Of a DNA stretch of 64,000 nucleotides, positions 17,345 to 24,505 are shown piece after piece (position 1 is the first letter of the stretch; each line of letters opens with the position of its first letter). The notes beneath the pieces were generated by a model that worked only from the letters and a program-made list of their open reading frames with translations, had not been told where the DNA came from and ran no database searches. The DNA comes from Mesorhizobium australicum WSM2073 (GTDB lineage Bacteria; Pseudomonadota; Alphaproteobacteria; Rhizobiales; Rhizobiaceae). Made by a program: the position numbers and the translations under genes. Location: assembly GCF_000230995.2 (NCBI RefSeq), contig NC_019973.1:5594001-5658000 (forward strand). The letters are read 5' to 3'.

Positions 17345-18015
17345 TGTTGAATGTCGTCGCCGATCTCAGAAACCAGCTTGAGCCGGCTCGCGATCAAGGT
17401 CGCCGCCCAACCTGCCTGTCTTTCGCGGCGAGCGCGACCCACCGAGCGGCGCATAAGCACCCGACCCAGTTGTCTCCTGAATGGCTTTATTACCACGCAA
17501 CGCGACGTGATGGGTTGCAGCCGGACCAAGGCTCGACGATTGAAGCGACGTGTACAGCGATCTTGAATGACGGCCAACCAGATGAGGAGTTCTGGCCTTA
17601 TCAAGATCGCGAAGTTTGCCTCAATCCCTATCAACCGGCCGGGCAACGCCCAGTCGTCGTCCGCTGTGATACCGGTCAACGAAGCAGCGATTCTGATCGC
17701 TGGCGCTCTGAGATCGACTCGGGGTCACCTGTCGTCATCACATTGTTCATTTCGTCCGCATTTTACCAGCCAGCACGGTTCATCGGACCGGAGGCGCTGA
17801 TGGCGGAAGATCATATTCCAATCGATCCTACACTGGCGCACGCGGTCGTCCTAGCCGGATACGGCTACGTTAACGGCGCATCGCATTTTCTGGTCCGCAA
17901 CTCCTGGGGACTGAGATGGGGATGGGCGGGCTACGCCTGGTTTTCCGAAACCTACCTCACCCGCCGCTTTGCTGGCGCCTTCGTCATCCAACATGGAGCA
18001 TCCGACGATGTATAA
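17344..18015 (+). CDS. Papain-family (C1A) cysteine protease
   Basis: A 223-residue protein with all catalytic elements of C1 peptidases: the oxyanion Gln at 18 and nucleophile Cys at 24 in DQGRRPTCLSFA, His166 in LAHAVVLAGYG, and Asn186 in VRNSWG, followed by WGWAGYAWF. It has no signal peptide or long propeptide, so it would be cytosolic and need another way of being restrained. The start at 17344 overlaps the stop of the ImmA/chagasin gene; the longer frame upstream is within that gene. Cytosolic bacterial C1 proteases are uncommon and often belong to conflict or effector systems. Confidence 0.85.
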   Translation: MLNVVADLRNQLEPARDQGRRPTCLSFAASATHRAAHKHPTQLSPEWLYYHATRRDGLQPDQGSTIEATCTAILNDGQPDEEFWPYQDREVCLNPYQPAGQRPVVVRCDTGQRSSDSDRWRSEIDSGSPVVITLFISSAFYQPARFIGPEALMAEDHIPIDPTLAHAVVLAGYGYVNGASHFLVRNSWGLRWGWAGYAWFSETYLTRRFAGAFVIQHGASDDV

Positions 18016-18784
18016 TCCTATGACGCCCGCACCCACCCCCGTCTCCGCATGGGTTAGGGCAGCCCGCCGGCTCAAGGCCGACGGTGATCAACACGGGCTT
18101 ATGCTCCATATCGAAAATCCGACCGGATTTTCGCCAGGAGAGGACGAGATTGTGTGTCAGGTCGACGCGTTTCTGCGCGATCATGACAGATGCTGCGTCA
18201 GCACGGTCGCCAATACGATCTTCCCTGCCGCCCTTGATAGAGGCGACGGCATCGACGCGCTGACGAAGCGTTACATGCAGGTCTACGAGCGCCGCATGCA
18301 TCGTCAGGGCGAGTGGGGTCGCTATTTTCAGCGTATGGTCGCCTGGCCGAACGGCGGCGGAAGGGGTGCGGGAACCGTCAATCAGCTTTCCGCGAATATC
18401 GAGACGCTGCGGGCGATGAGAAGCGGAGAAGCAAAGTTCTTCGGCAACGTGACAGAGATCGCCCTCTTCGATCCGGCTCGCGATCTGCGAAAGAAAATGA
18501 ACCGGCAATGCTTGAGCTTCATCGAGCTAAAGCCCGAGCGCCAGGGAAATATCTGGCGGCTCAGCATGATGGCCGTCTATCGCAACCACTATTACGTCCA
18601 GCGTACGCTTGGTAATCTCATTGGCCTCGGCCGCCTGCTGCAGTTCATCGCCAACGAAACGGGTTTTGAGATTGGGACGCTGACAATCCAGTCCACGCAT
18701 GCGTGTCTCGATCCAGACCTGCAACGCGGCGAGATTTTCGAGTTGATAACAGCTTGCGACGGTCCAACAGGCCTGGCGGCCTAG
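18008..18784 (+). CDS. Thymidylate-synthase-like protein
   Basis: A 258-residue protein whose C-terminal half follows thymidylate synthase: a possible nucleophile in NRQCLSFIEL (Cys168), then WRLSMMAVYRNHYYVQ, where TS has the strand-Arg-Ser-x-Asp segment, and the helix LGRLLQFIANETGFEIGTL ending in STHACLD, where TS has the conserved His. The N-terminal part GEWGRYFQRM and NQL also fit. TS and its relatives methylate or hydroxymethylate dUMP or dCMP; phage relatives make modified bases. The TS motif around Cys is altered (no PCH), so activity is uncertain. The start at 18008 has GGAG ten bases upstream and overlaps the protease gene by eight bases. Confidence 0.65.
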   Translation: MYNPMTPAPTPVSAWVRAARRLKADGDQHGLMLHIENPTGFSPGEDEIVCQVDAFLRDHDRCCVSTVANTIFPAALDRGDGIDALTKRYMQVYERRMHRQGEWGRYFQRMVAWPNGGGRGAGTVNQLSANIETLRAMRSGEAKFFGNVTEIALFDPARDLRKKMNRQCLSFIELKPERQGNIWRLSMMAVYRNHYYVQRTLGNLIGLGRLLQFIANETGFEIGTLTIQSTHACLDPDLQRGEIFELITACDGPTGLAA

Positions 18785-18876
18785 TCGAGCCGTAGCAGTA
18801 TGCAACATCGGGTTGGCGCTCGATAAATCTGCGCCCGTATACGAAATTTAGGGGCTGCAATCAAAGGAATGATTTT

Positions 18877-19146
18877 ATGAACGACGCAAAGCTCCCCGCC
18901 TTTGAGGATATCGGACAGATCGAGGTGGACTTTCTCGGCCAACGCATCGTTATCGGATGCATCGAGGGAGAACAAGAAAAGGCTCTTCGGCTTGCCAAAC
19001 GCTTTGAAATTGACGCTGGCGAAGTGACTAAAGCGGTCTCCGCGGAAATCGAGCCGATCCAGGCGATGCTGATGGCCGGCATCTTGGCATATGAGCAACT
19101 TGAGCAGGCGGAGGCGGGCTATAACAATGGCGCCGATCACAGCTAA
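18877..19146 (+). CDS. Small protein with ZapA-like N-terminus
   Basis: An 89-residue protein. Residues about 15-50 (VDFLGQRIVIGCIEGEQEKA then LAKRFE) resemble the beta-beta-alpha start of ZapA, the FtsZ-associated coiled-coil protein, and the rest is predicted helical. The similarity is short and could be convergent. It starts 92 bases after the TS-like gene and overlaps the next gene by 20 bases. A role is not known; a scaffold or adaptor in the system is possible. Confidence 0.6.
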   Translation: MNDAKLPAFEDIGQIEVDFLGQRIVIGCIEGEQEKALRLAKRFEIDAGEVTKAVSAEIEPIQAMLMAGILAYEQLEQAEAGYNNGADHS

Positions 19147-19663
19147 GAATCGAAAGGCGAGCCCGGAGAAGCCCCGCATTTCGATGCGGTCGCGACAGCG
19201 AGCACAGTATGAGCACGATCTGCACAATCACTTGGACATATTGTCGCTGTCGCGCGCGGATCGCCTGAAGCATTACGGCTTACATTTCGCGAAATACGCG
19301 GGACGGTTTGCCCGGGGTGATGCCGAAGTCAAAACCAGAAGCGAAACGCTCGTCGACGCGTTTCTCGTTGTGCTGAGCGCTGCAAATGCGCTGAACCAAC
19401 GATTGCCGGATGTAGGAACCGGGGGATTGGTCGGTGGTGCGACCTCCGACCTCGCCTTTACCGACCACGCCGGACGTTTTGCCGATGCATGCGAGAAGAT
19501 CGATCATCTCGAGGAATTCCGTGCGATCGCCCTTGCTGCAAACGCCGCGCTTTCAGAGTGGATCGTTCACAGCGCAAAAGCGGCTGATTTTGATCTCGAC
19601 GCTCTCGTGGACGATCGTCGACGACAGCTTGCGCGCAGGCAGGTTTACGCTCAGGAGACTTAA
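19127..19663 (+). CDS. Helical protein of unknown function, possibly MazG-like
   Basis: A 178-residue protein predicted to be almost fully alpha-helical. Its first 30 residues are strongly basic (AKNRKASPEKPR, RSRQRAQ). The middle part (HLDILSLSRADRLKHYGLHF and DAFLVVLSAANALNQRLPD) and later DHLEEFRAIALAANAALSEW resemble the helix pattern of all-alpha NTP pyrophosphatases, but I cannot place the metal-binding ExxE and ExxD with confidence. The start at 19127 is preceded by GGAGGCGGG. Its stop overlaps the next start as TAATG. Confidence 0.6.
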   Translation: MAPITAKNRKASPEKPRISMRSRQRAQYEHDLHNHLDILSLSRADRLKHYGLHFAKYAGRFARGDAEVKTRSETLVDAFLVVLSAANALNQRLPDVGTGGLVGGATSDLAFTDHAGRFADACEKIDHLEEFRAIALAANAALSEWIVHSAKAADFDLDALVDDRRRQLARRQVYAQET

Positions 19664-20328
19664 TGTTTCTATCGGGTAAGCTCATCGCTGAACATGGCGG
19701 CGGCTGGATCGCACCATTCGCCCCGCAGCGGGTCGATTGCGCAGCCTATACACTGCGGATCGGTGACGAAGCTTTCATCAGCCCGGAAGGTCGAGACACC
19801 CGCAAGCCGGGCCTGGTTCAACGCTTAGGGCACAAGGCGGCTATCGTAATACCGCCCGGGCAGTTCGCCTATTTGACCACGCGAGAGTTCGTAACGCTCC
19901 CGAATGACCTTCTCGGCTTCATCAACATGAAGAGTACGCTAAAAAACAGCGGTCTTGTGAATGTAAGCGGATTTCACGTCGATCCGGGCTACAAAGGAAA
20001 GCTTCTGTTCGCTGTCTTCAACGCAGGACCGCAGACAGTGACGGTGCGGTGCAATCAGGACGCATTCCTGATCTGGTTTGCGCGTCTCGAAGGCGCGACG
20101 GAACAATACGCCCGGCAAAAACCGGGATTTCGGGAGATCGACACGACTTTGATGGGATTACTCCCCGCCGAGACCGCATCGCTGAACTCCATCAACAAAA
20201 GGATGGATCAAATCGAGCGACGCATTTCCTACGCATTCGGTATAATGACACTTGCTGGCGGTGTTGCGGTTGCTGCGGTTGCCGGCGTCATTGCGAGCAT
20301 GGCTTTTAAAGCCTTAGGAGGACCGTGA
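19663..20328 (+). CDS. dCTP deaminase/dUTPase-like protein with C-terminal membrane helix
   Basis: A 221-residue protein. Residues about 1-165 follow the trimeric dCTP deaminase/dUTPase fold: LPNDLLGFINMKSTLKNSGL, then VSGFHVDPGYKGKLLFAVFN, corresponding to the KSS(L)ARxG and IDPGxxG motifs. Known members convert dCTP to dUTP or hydrolyse dUTP; bacterial dCTP deaminases are also antiphage effectors that empty the dCTP pool. Unusually, a short coiled segment (NSINKRMDQIERRI) and a membrane helix (about residues 190-215) follow, which would tether the enzyme to the inner membrane. The catalytic Glu cannot be placed for certain. Confidence 0.75.
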   Translation: MFLSGKLIAEHGGGWIAPFAPQRVDCAAYTLRIGDEAFISPEGRDTRKPGLVQRLGHKAAIVIPPGQFAYLTTREFVTLPNDLLGFINMKSTLKNSGLVNVSGFHVDPGYKGKLLFAVFNAGPQTVTVRCNQDAFLIWFARLEGATEQYARQKPGFREIDTTLMGLLPAETASLNSINKRMDQIERRISYAFGIMTLAGGVAVAAVAGVIASMAFKALGGP

Positions 20329-20745
20329 ATGGCAGACGCTTTCATTCTTAATGAACATTTCAACGGTGGCGACCGTGCTACAATCGAGACGATCCTGCAA
20401 GGGGCAGGTTTCAATCCACGATACGATGTTCCGAGTGACATGTCCTCAGTCGACCCGGACACTGACATCGGCGTCGTCGGGCTCCCAGCAGTCCCAGGAG
20501 ATCTCGGCACCATAGATGCGCGAACGATGGCGTTTGCCGGTGCTGGCATTCGGGTCGTGGCGATTTGGCTGCACACGGACCAGGAGGGCACAGGCGGTGT
20601 TCCCGCTTCGATCGGGAAATACGCTACCACAGTTGACCGCGATTCTGAAGTCTTGATGCCGACTCTAAAGGGCGAGACCGATGTCTGGGAACAACCAGGC
20701 GGGGAGAAAAGACCAAAGCCTCACACCAAACGCAACAAGTGTTGA
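20329..20745 (+). CDS. Small protein, possibly TIR-like fold
   Basis: A 138-residue protein. The pattern AFILNEHF, a helix, DIGVVGLPA, AFAGAGIRVVAIWLH and GGVPASIGKYA alternates strands and helices as in TIR-like or deoxyribosyltransferase-like folds. I cannot confirm the catalytic Glu of NAD-cleaving TIR domains. The C-terminal tail is basic and ends RNKC. The ATG directly follows the stop of the Dcd-like gene, with AGGAGGA eight bases upstream. It is tightly embedded in the block, so it should take part in the same process. Confidence 0.55.
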   Translation: MADAFILNEHFNGGDRATIETILQGAGFNPRYDVPSDMSSVDPDTDIGVVGLPAVPGDLGTIDARTMAFAGAGIRVVAIWLHTDQEGTGGVPASIGKYATTVDRDSEVLMPTLKGETDVWEQPGGEKRPKPHTKRNKC

Positions 20746-20748
20746 GCC

Positions 20749-21339
20749 GTGAGCCGAATCTACTCCTACGTCGTCGAACATGACCTTGGCTTTGCACCGA
20801 ACCCGTTCTGGGGTGTATGTACGCTAGCAAACTGCAAACCGATAATCCGAAAATTCGCTAGCGCAGGCGACCTCATAATCGGAACAGGTTCGGCTGACCT
20901 GCGGGCTACCGGCTACCTCGTCTACTGGATGCGAATATCGGAAATCACCTCCTTCGATGGCTATTGGTCAGACCCGCGCTTCGCGCGCAAAAAGCCAAAC
21001 ATGAACGGCAGCATGATGCATCGCTACGGCGACAACATCTACCACACGGCGCACGACGGCACATTCCAGCAGATCGACTCTTTCCATAGTGAAGACGATG
21101 GTACTCTGAGTGTCAGAAATCGGAAACGCGATACCGGTAACACGGAAAAAGTCATGCTTGCGACCGACTTCGCATACTTCGGAAAATCGGCTCCGGTTAT
21201 CCCTGGACACCTGCGTTTTCTGATCAAAAAAGGGCCAAGCCACAAATGCCGTTTTCCCGACGGGCAGCGGGCCGCTATTGAGGGTTGGCTGAAGACGTTG
21301 CCCGAACGCGGGTATGTCGGTGAACCTGGACATTGGTGA
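20749..21339 (+). CDS. Nmad2-domain protein (nucleotide modification associated domain 2)
   Basis: A 196-residue protein that matches Nmad2 through its length: YSYVVEHDLGFAPNPFWGVC at the start, KFASAGDLIIGTGS, LVYWMRISEITSFDGYWSDP, then GDNIYH and QQIDSFHSEDDG. Nmad domains were defined from gene neighbourhoods of phage and bacterial systems that make modified DNA bases; they are thought to bind or process modified nucleotides. Translation starts at a GTG four bases after the previous stop. The neighbours (TS-like, MazG, Dcd-like, UDG-like) are exactly the enzyme types known from such neighbourhoods. Confidence 0.85.
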   Translation: MSRIYSYVVEHDLGFAPNPFWGVCTLANCKPIIRKFASAGDLIIGTGSADLRATGYLVYWMRISEITSFDGYWSDPRFARKKPNMNGSMMHRYGDNIYHTAHDGTFQQIDSFHSEDDGTLSVRNRKRDTGNTEKVMLATDFAYFGKSAPVIPGHLRFLIKKGPSHKCRFPDGQRAAIEGWLKTLPERGYVGEPGHW

Positions 21340-21409
21340 CGCTGAAGCGTTTGGCGCCTTCAGCGCAGCTGCAGTTCTCTGATCAACCGAGCGTTTTGCC
21401 CCGAATTAC

Positions 21410-21429
21410 CTGTTGCCGACGAGCAACAG
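21410..21429 (+). promoter_or_regulatory. Hairpin in front of the MazG gene
   Basis: CTGTTGC-CGACGA-GCAACAG forms a stem of seven base pairs with a six-base loop. It lies in the only longer gap (163 bases) of the last part of the block. No T-run follows, so it is not a clear terminator; it may be an operator or an mRNA processing site. Confidence 0.45.
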
Positions 21430-21502
21430 CGGGAGGAAGTTCAGCCGCTGCGATTCCTTATATCGTGATCATCTGGCAATCTGCCCTGGTGGGGGATTCG
21501 CG

Positions 21503-22651
21503 ATGGATGGATCGACTCTATCACTAAACGAATATCAAGATTTAGCGCTCAAGACGGATCGAACAGGCCTGAAATCCAGAAATTTGAGCCTGCCAATCCT
21601 TGGATTGTTTGGTGAAACCGGCAGTTTACTTAGCGAGGTGAAAAAGAAGCAGCGGGACTCCAAAGCCTACGACTCGTACGAAAGCGGTGTGATCGAGGAA
21701 TTCGGCGATGCGCTTTGGTACCTGGCGGTCATTGCAGCCCATGCAAATATCCGGCTAGCTGATATTGCAGAGGAATTCGAGTTCGGTCCTAACGAGGCGC
21801 TTCGCTTCGTGAATCTGCAACCGCAACAAACGCTTAACCTCGCAGCTCCCACGACGGAATTCGCACGAACGCTTCTGAAACTGGCCAATTCGGTAGGCAA
21901 TCTTACCAATAGCGACGGTGAAGCTCTGTCAGACTGCGACCCAATCGCTTTTGCACAAAAGCTAAAAATGATTTTCCGCAATTTGGTGCACGCGGCCAAC
22001 GAGGCAGGCGTGACCTTGGGGGACGCGGCGGTTCACAATCTGCGGAAGGCGCAGGATCGCTGGCCAACGGACCGCATTCCCCCTCCGCTGTTTGATCTGG
22101 AATTCCCCTCTGAGGAGCAGCTGCCTCGAAAACTCGCGATTGAGATTTTCGAGCGCAATTCTGGCCCCAAACAATACGTTTATCAGCGCTGCAACGGCGT
22201 CAATATCGGGGACCGCCTCACCGACAATAGTGTCGTGGAAGACTTCTATCGCTTTCACGACGCTTTTCACTATGCCTATGCAGCCATCCTTGGTTGGTCG
22301 CCGGTAACGCGGGCCCTATTGAAGCTCAAACGGAAGAGCAAGACCAAAGTCGATGACGGCGAGGACGGTGCCCGCGCGATTATTCTCGAAGAAGGTGTTG
22401 CGGCCTACGTTTTCGCGAGAGCCAAAGAACATCAGTTCTTCGAGGGACGCGATGAGGTTGATTTCAACCTGCTGAAGACGGTCAGGAGTTTCGTCCAGGG
22501 TTTTGAAGCGGAGCAGTGCCCGCTGTGGCTTTGGGAAGAAGCGATCCTGAAAGGAAACGCCGCCTATCGCTTTTTGCGACAGCATCGACGTGGGCGCCTC
22601 ATCCTTGATCTGGACAAACGTGATATGATGGTGGAAGAGCTTGCGCCATGA
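21503..22651 (+). CDS. MazG-like NTP pyrophosphatase with MazG C-terminal domain
   Basis: A 382-residue protein. The N-terminal domain has the MazG metal-binding pattern GETGSLLSEVKK (about residues 37-48) and EEFGDALWYL (65-74). After a second helical part, the C-terminal region (about 215-375; FYRFHDAFHYAYAAILGWSP, LEEGVAAYVFARA) matches the domain that accompanies MazG in base-modification and conflict neighbourhoods. MazG enzymes turn dNTPs into monophosphates. The start at 21503 has GGGGGA seven bases upstream; the longer frame lacks one. It overlaps the next gene by four bases (ATGA). Confidence 0.85.
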   Translation: MDGSTLSLNEYQDLALKTDRTGLKSRNLSLPILGLFGETGSLLSEVKKKQRDSKAYDSYESGVIEEFGDALWYLAVIAAHANIRLADIAEEFEFGPNEALRFVNLQPQQTLNLAAPTTEFARTLLKLANSVGNLTNSDGEALSDCDPIAFAQKLKMIFRNLVHAANEAGVTLGDAAVHNLRKAQDRWPTDRIPPPLFDLEFPSEEQLPRKLAIEIFERNSGPKQYVYQRCNGVNIGDRLTDNSVVEDFYRFHDAFHYAYAAILGWSPVTRALLKLKRKSKTKVDDGEDGARAIILEEGVAAYVFARAKEHQFFEGRDEVDFNLLKTVRSFVQGFEAEQCPLWLWEEAILKGNAAYRFLRQHRRGRLILDLDKRDMMVEELAP

Positions 22652-23316
22652 AACCAGCTGACTTTGTCGAAGAACTCGCGTCCTACCAGTTTGCCAACGC
22701 GTTCAATCCCTACGCCGATGCGTGCCCAGAATTTGACGCCGAAGATGCGCCAGGAGTCCGTCGGCGGAACCTGGAAGCCGTCTTAAGTGCAGCAATCGAG
22801 AGAGGAGTTGATTCCTTCTGGATTGCTCGAGATCTTGGCTATCGGGGCGGTCGCCGAACGGGCCTGGCATTAACTGACGAGGCGCATCTTGATTGGCACT
22901 CAGAACTTCTCGGTACTGAACCACTCATGAGAGCGACTAAAGGCCCCCCCGTGGCCGAGCGCACCGCCACCGTTGTATGGCAGATGCTGCGCTCAATCGA
23001 ACAACCGATCTTTCTCTGGAACGTCTTTCCGTTTCATCCGCATGGCCCCAATGAGCCGATGACAAATCGGTGTCATACCCGTAGCGAGCGATTGGCATGC
23101 AAACCCTTTTTGGAAGCGCTGATCGACACCTTGCAGCCGAAACATCTTGTTGCCATTGGACGCGATGCCCAAGCAGCTTTGGTGGACCTCGGCCTTGAGG
23201 CAACTGCGGTTCGTCACCCTAGCTATGGAGGGCAGAGCGAGTTTATAGGCCGCCTTGAGGAATTCTACTGCGTCCGCTCTAAGCCCGCCCGGGAAACCCA
23301 GCTACATCTGCTCTAA
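22648..23316 (+). CDS. Uracil-DNA-glycosylase-superfamily protein
   Basis: A 222-residue protein with motifs of the UDG superfamily: FWIARDLGYRGGRRTG near the active-site loop, LWNVFPFHPH, and the C-terminal VRHPSYGGQ (compare HPS in UDGs). UDGs remove uracil or damaged bases from DNA. With a Dcd-like and a TS-like enzyme in the same block it could act on uracil or a modified base, either to restrict invading DNA or to protect the host. It starts inside the last codons of the MazG gene and is the last gene of the block. Confidence 0.78.
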   Translation: MKPADFVEELASYQFANAFNPYADACPEFDAEDAPGVRRRNLEAVLSAAIERGVDSFWIARDLGYRGGRRTGLALTDEAHLDWHSELLGTEPLMRATKGPPVAERTATVVWQMLRSIEQPIFLWNVFPFHPHGPNEPMTNRCHTRSERLACKPFLEALIDTLQPKHLVAIGRDAQAALVDLGLEATAVRHPSYGGQSEFIGRLEEFYCVRSKPARETQLHLL

Positions 23317-23735
23317 CCGTTTCGTTCTCTCTACCGGCGTGCCGGGGCCGAAACAAAGTGCGTCGCCATGTGGGTGTAGAACACGCCTGGCGCAGGGCTG
23401 GACTTTCAGAGTAGAGTTCACCTCGGAAGAACATTCGGAGCGTTGACCGCGGCAGTATTGACCTGATGACGTTGGTCTGCCTCGTCGATGCTGGGGAGGC
23501 GAATTCTCGACGCGTGGCTCGCGTGAGGCTGTCTAATTGAGGCCTCAGTTCCGCGTTTTTCCCCGAGCCGGCCGAAGGGAAACAGAGGACGTCTGCAGTC
23601 TGCATCGTTCCGGGAGTTCGCATCGAAGGCGGGGACAATCGTTTCGTTGCCACTTCCTACTGCACGAAGCCGACCACGTGCCGGCGCAGGAAGCCAGACC
23701 TGCCCGCCGAAAGGCTGGTACATCTACCGCGGGTA
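23317..23735. other. Gap without recognisable genes
   Basis: The 419 bases after the UDG-like gene hold only overlapping frames of poor composition on both strands. No terminator with a T-run and no inverted repeat of a mobile element was seen. It probably marks the right edge of the block. Confidence 0.45.
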
Positions 23736-23942
23736 TTACCAGCGGATCACGACGACTTTTTCAGTCCCGTTGGCGAGTTCGACAGCCTCGGTGCCATCTT
23801 GCTTGCGGCTCTGGATTTTGGCGCTCTCAACGGCTTCAACATTGGCGGCATTGGCCGCAAAAGCCTCATCGATCTCGGCGACACAGACCAAAGTCTCAGG
23901 CGGTAGGTCCTTTATTTGGTCCAGCAACTCGCGAACATTCAT
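23736..23942 (-). CDS. Conserved small rhizobial-type protein of unknown function
   Basis: A 68-residue acidic protein that starts MNVRELLDQIKDLPPETLVC and ends EKVVVIRW. The ATG at 23942 is preceded by AAGGAG at eleven bases, whereas the longer open frame has no such site. I recall similar short proteins from rhizobia but no function. No domain, signal peptide or membrane segment is visible. Confidence 0.6.
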   Translation of the reverse strand: MNVRELLDQIKDLPPETLVCVAEIDEAFAANAANVEAVESAKIQSRKQDGTEAVELANGTEKVVVIRW

Positions 23943-24505
23943 GGCGAATCTCCTTGGCACATGCGGGGAGCAGATACGTGCTTCGCAGATGCGAAACCAT
24001 GGTTCTTGAGAAAAGTTCCGTTCACCTGGGCACCGATCAAATTTGCGGCGCGAGAGCATCGGCGTCAGGGAAGTTTGCTCCTTAACGCGCCGCCATCCCG
24101 CTGGGCGCTTTGTGCTCGGACCGGGGGAGCCTTTCCCCTCACCCGGCCCGTTCGCGCGCAGTCACGTCCTTGCCTGAACCGACGGAGCGCTCCTAGGCCG
24201 CATCGAAGGATTCTCCGCCCCAAGCGCACGGGGTCCGCTTGTTTTGCAGTTGCAGCGGCACGGGATCTTGCGCAGTGGTTTTCCAGGAATCAGCCTTGTG
24301 GAATCCGATTCAAACCCGGACCATTGAGGTCATTCAGCTCGCCGCCGGCCGATGATCCGCGCCGAAATACCGCTCATTCGTCTCACCACAACCTCACCGA
24401 ACAGGCGTTCGCTGACGCGGCGGTACTGATGATTTGGGCGGTGATGCCACCTTTGCCGAGCGGTCGTCGCAACAAGTCCACGAGCTCCAGAGCTGCTGGT
24501 TGCTT
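23943..24505. other. Gap without recognisable genes
   Basis: About 560 bases between the small minus-strand gene and the 3' end of the hydroxylase gene. Frames here are short and of uneven composition. A partly self-complementary stretch (GGGGGAGCCTTTCCCC, near 24122) is present, but it is not followed by a T-run. Confidence 0.4.
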
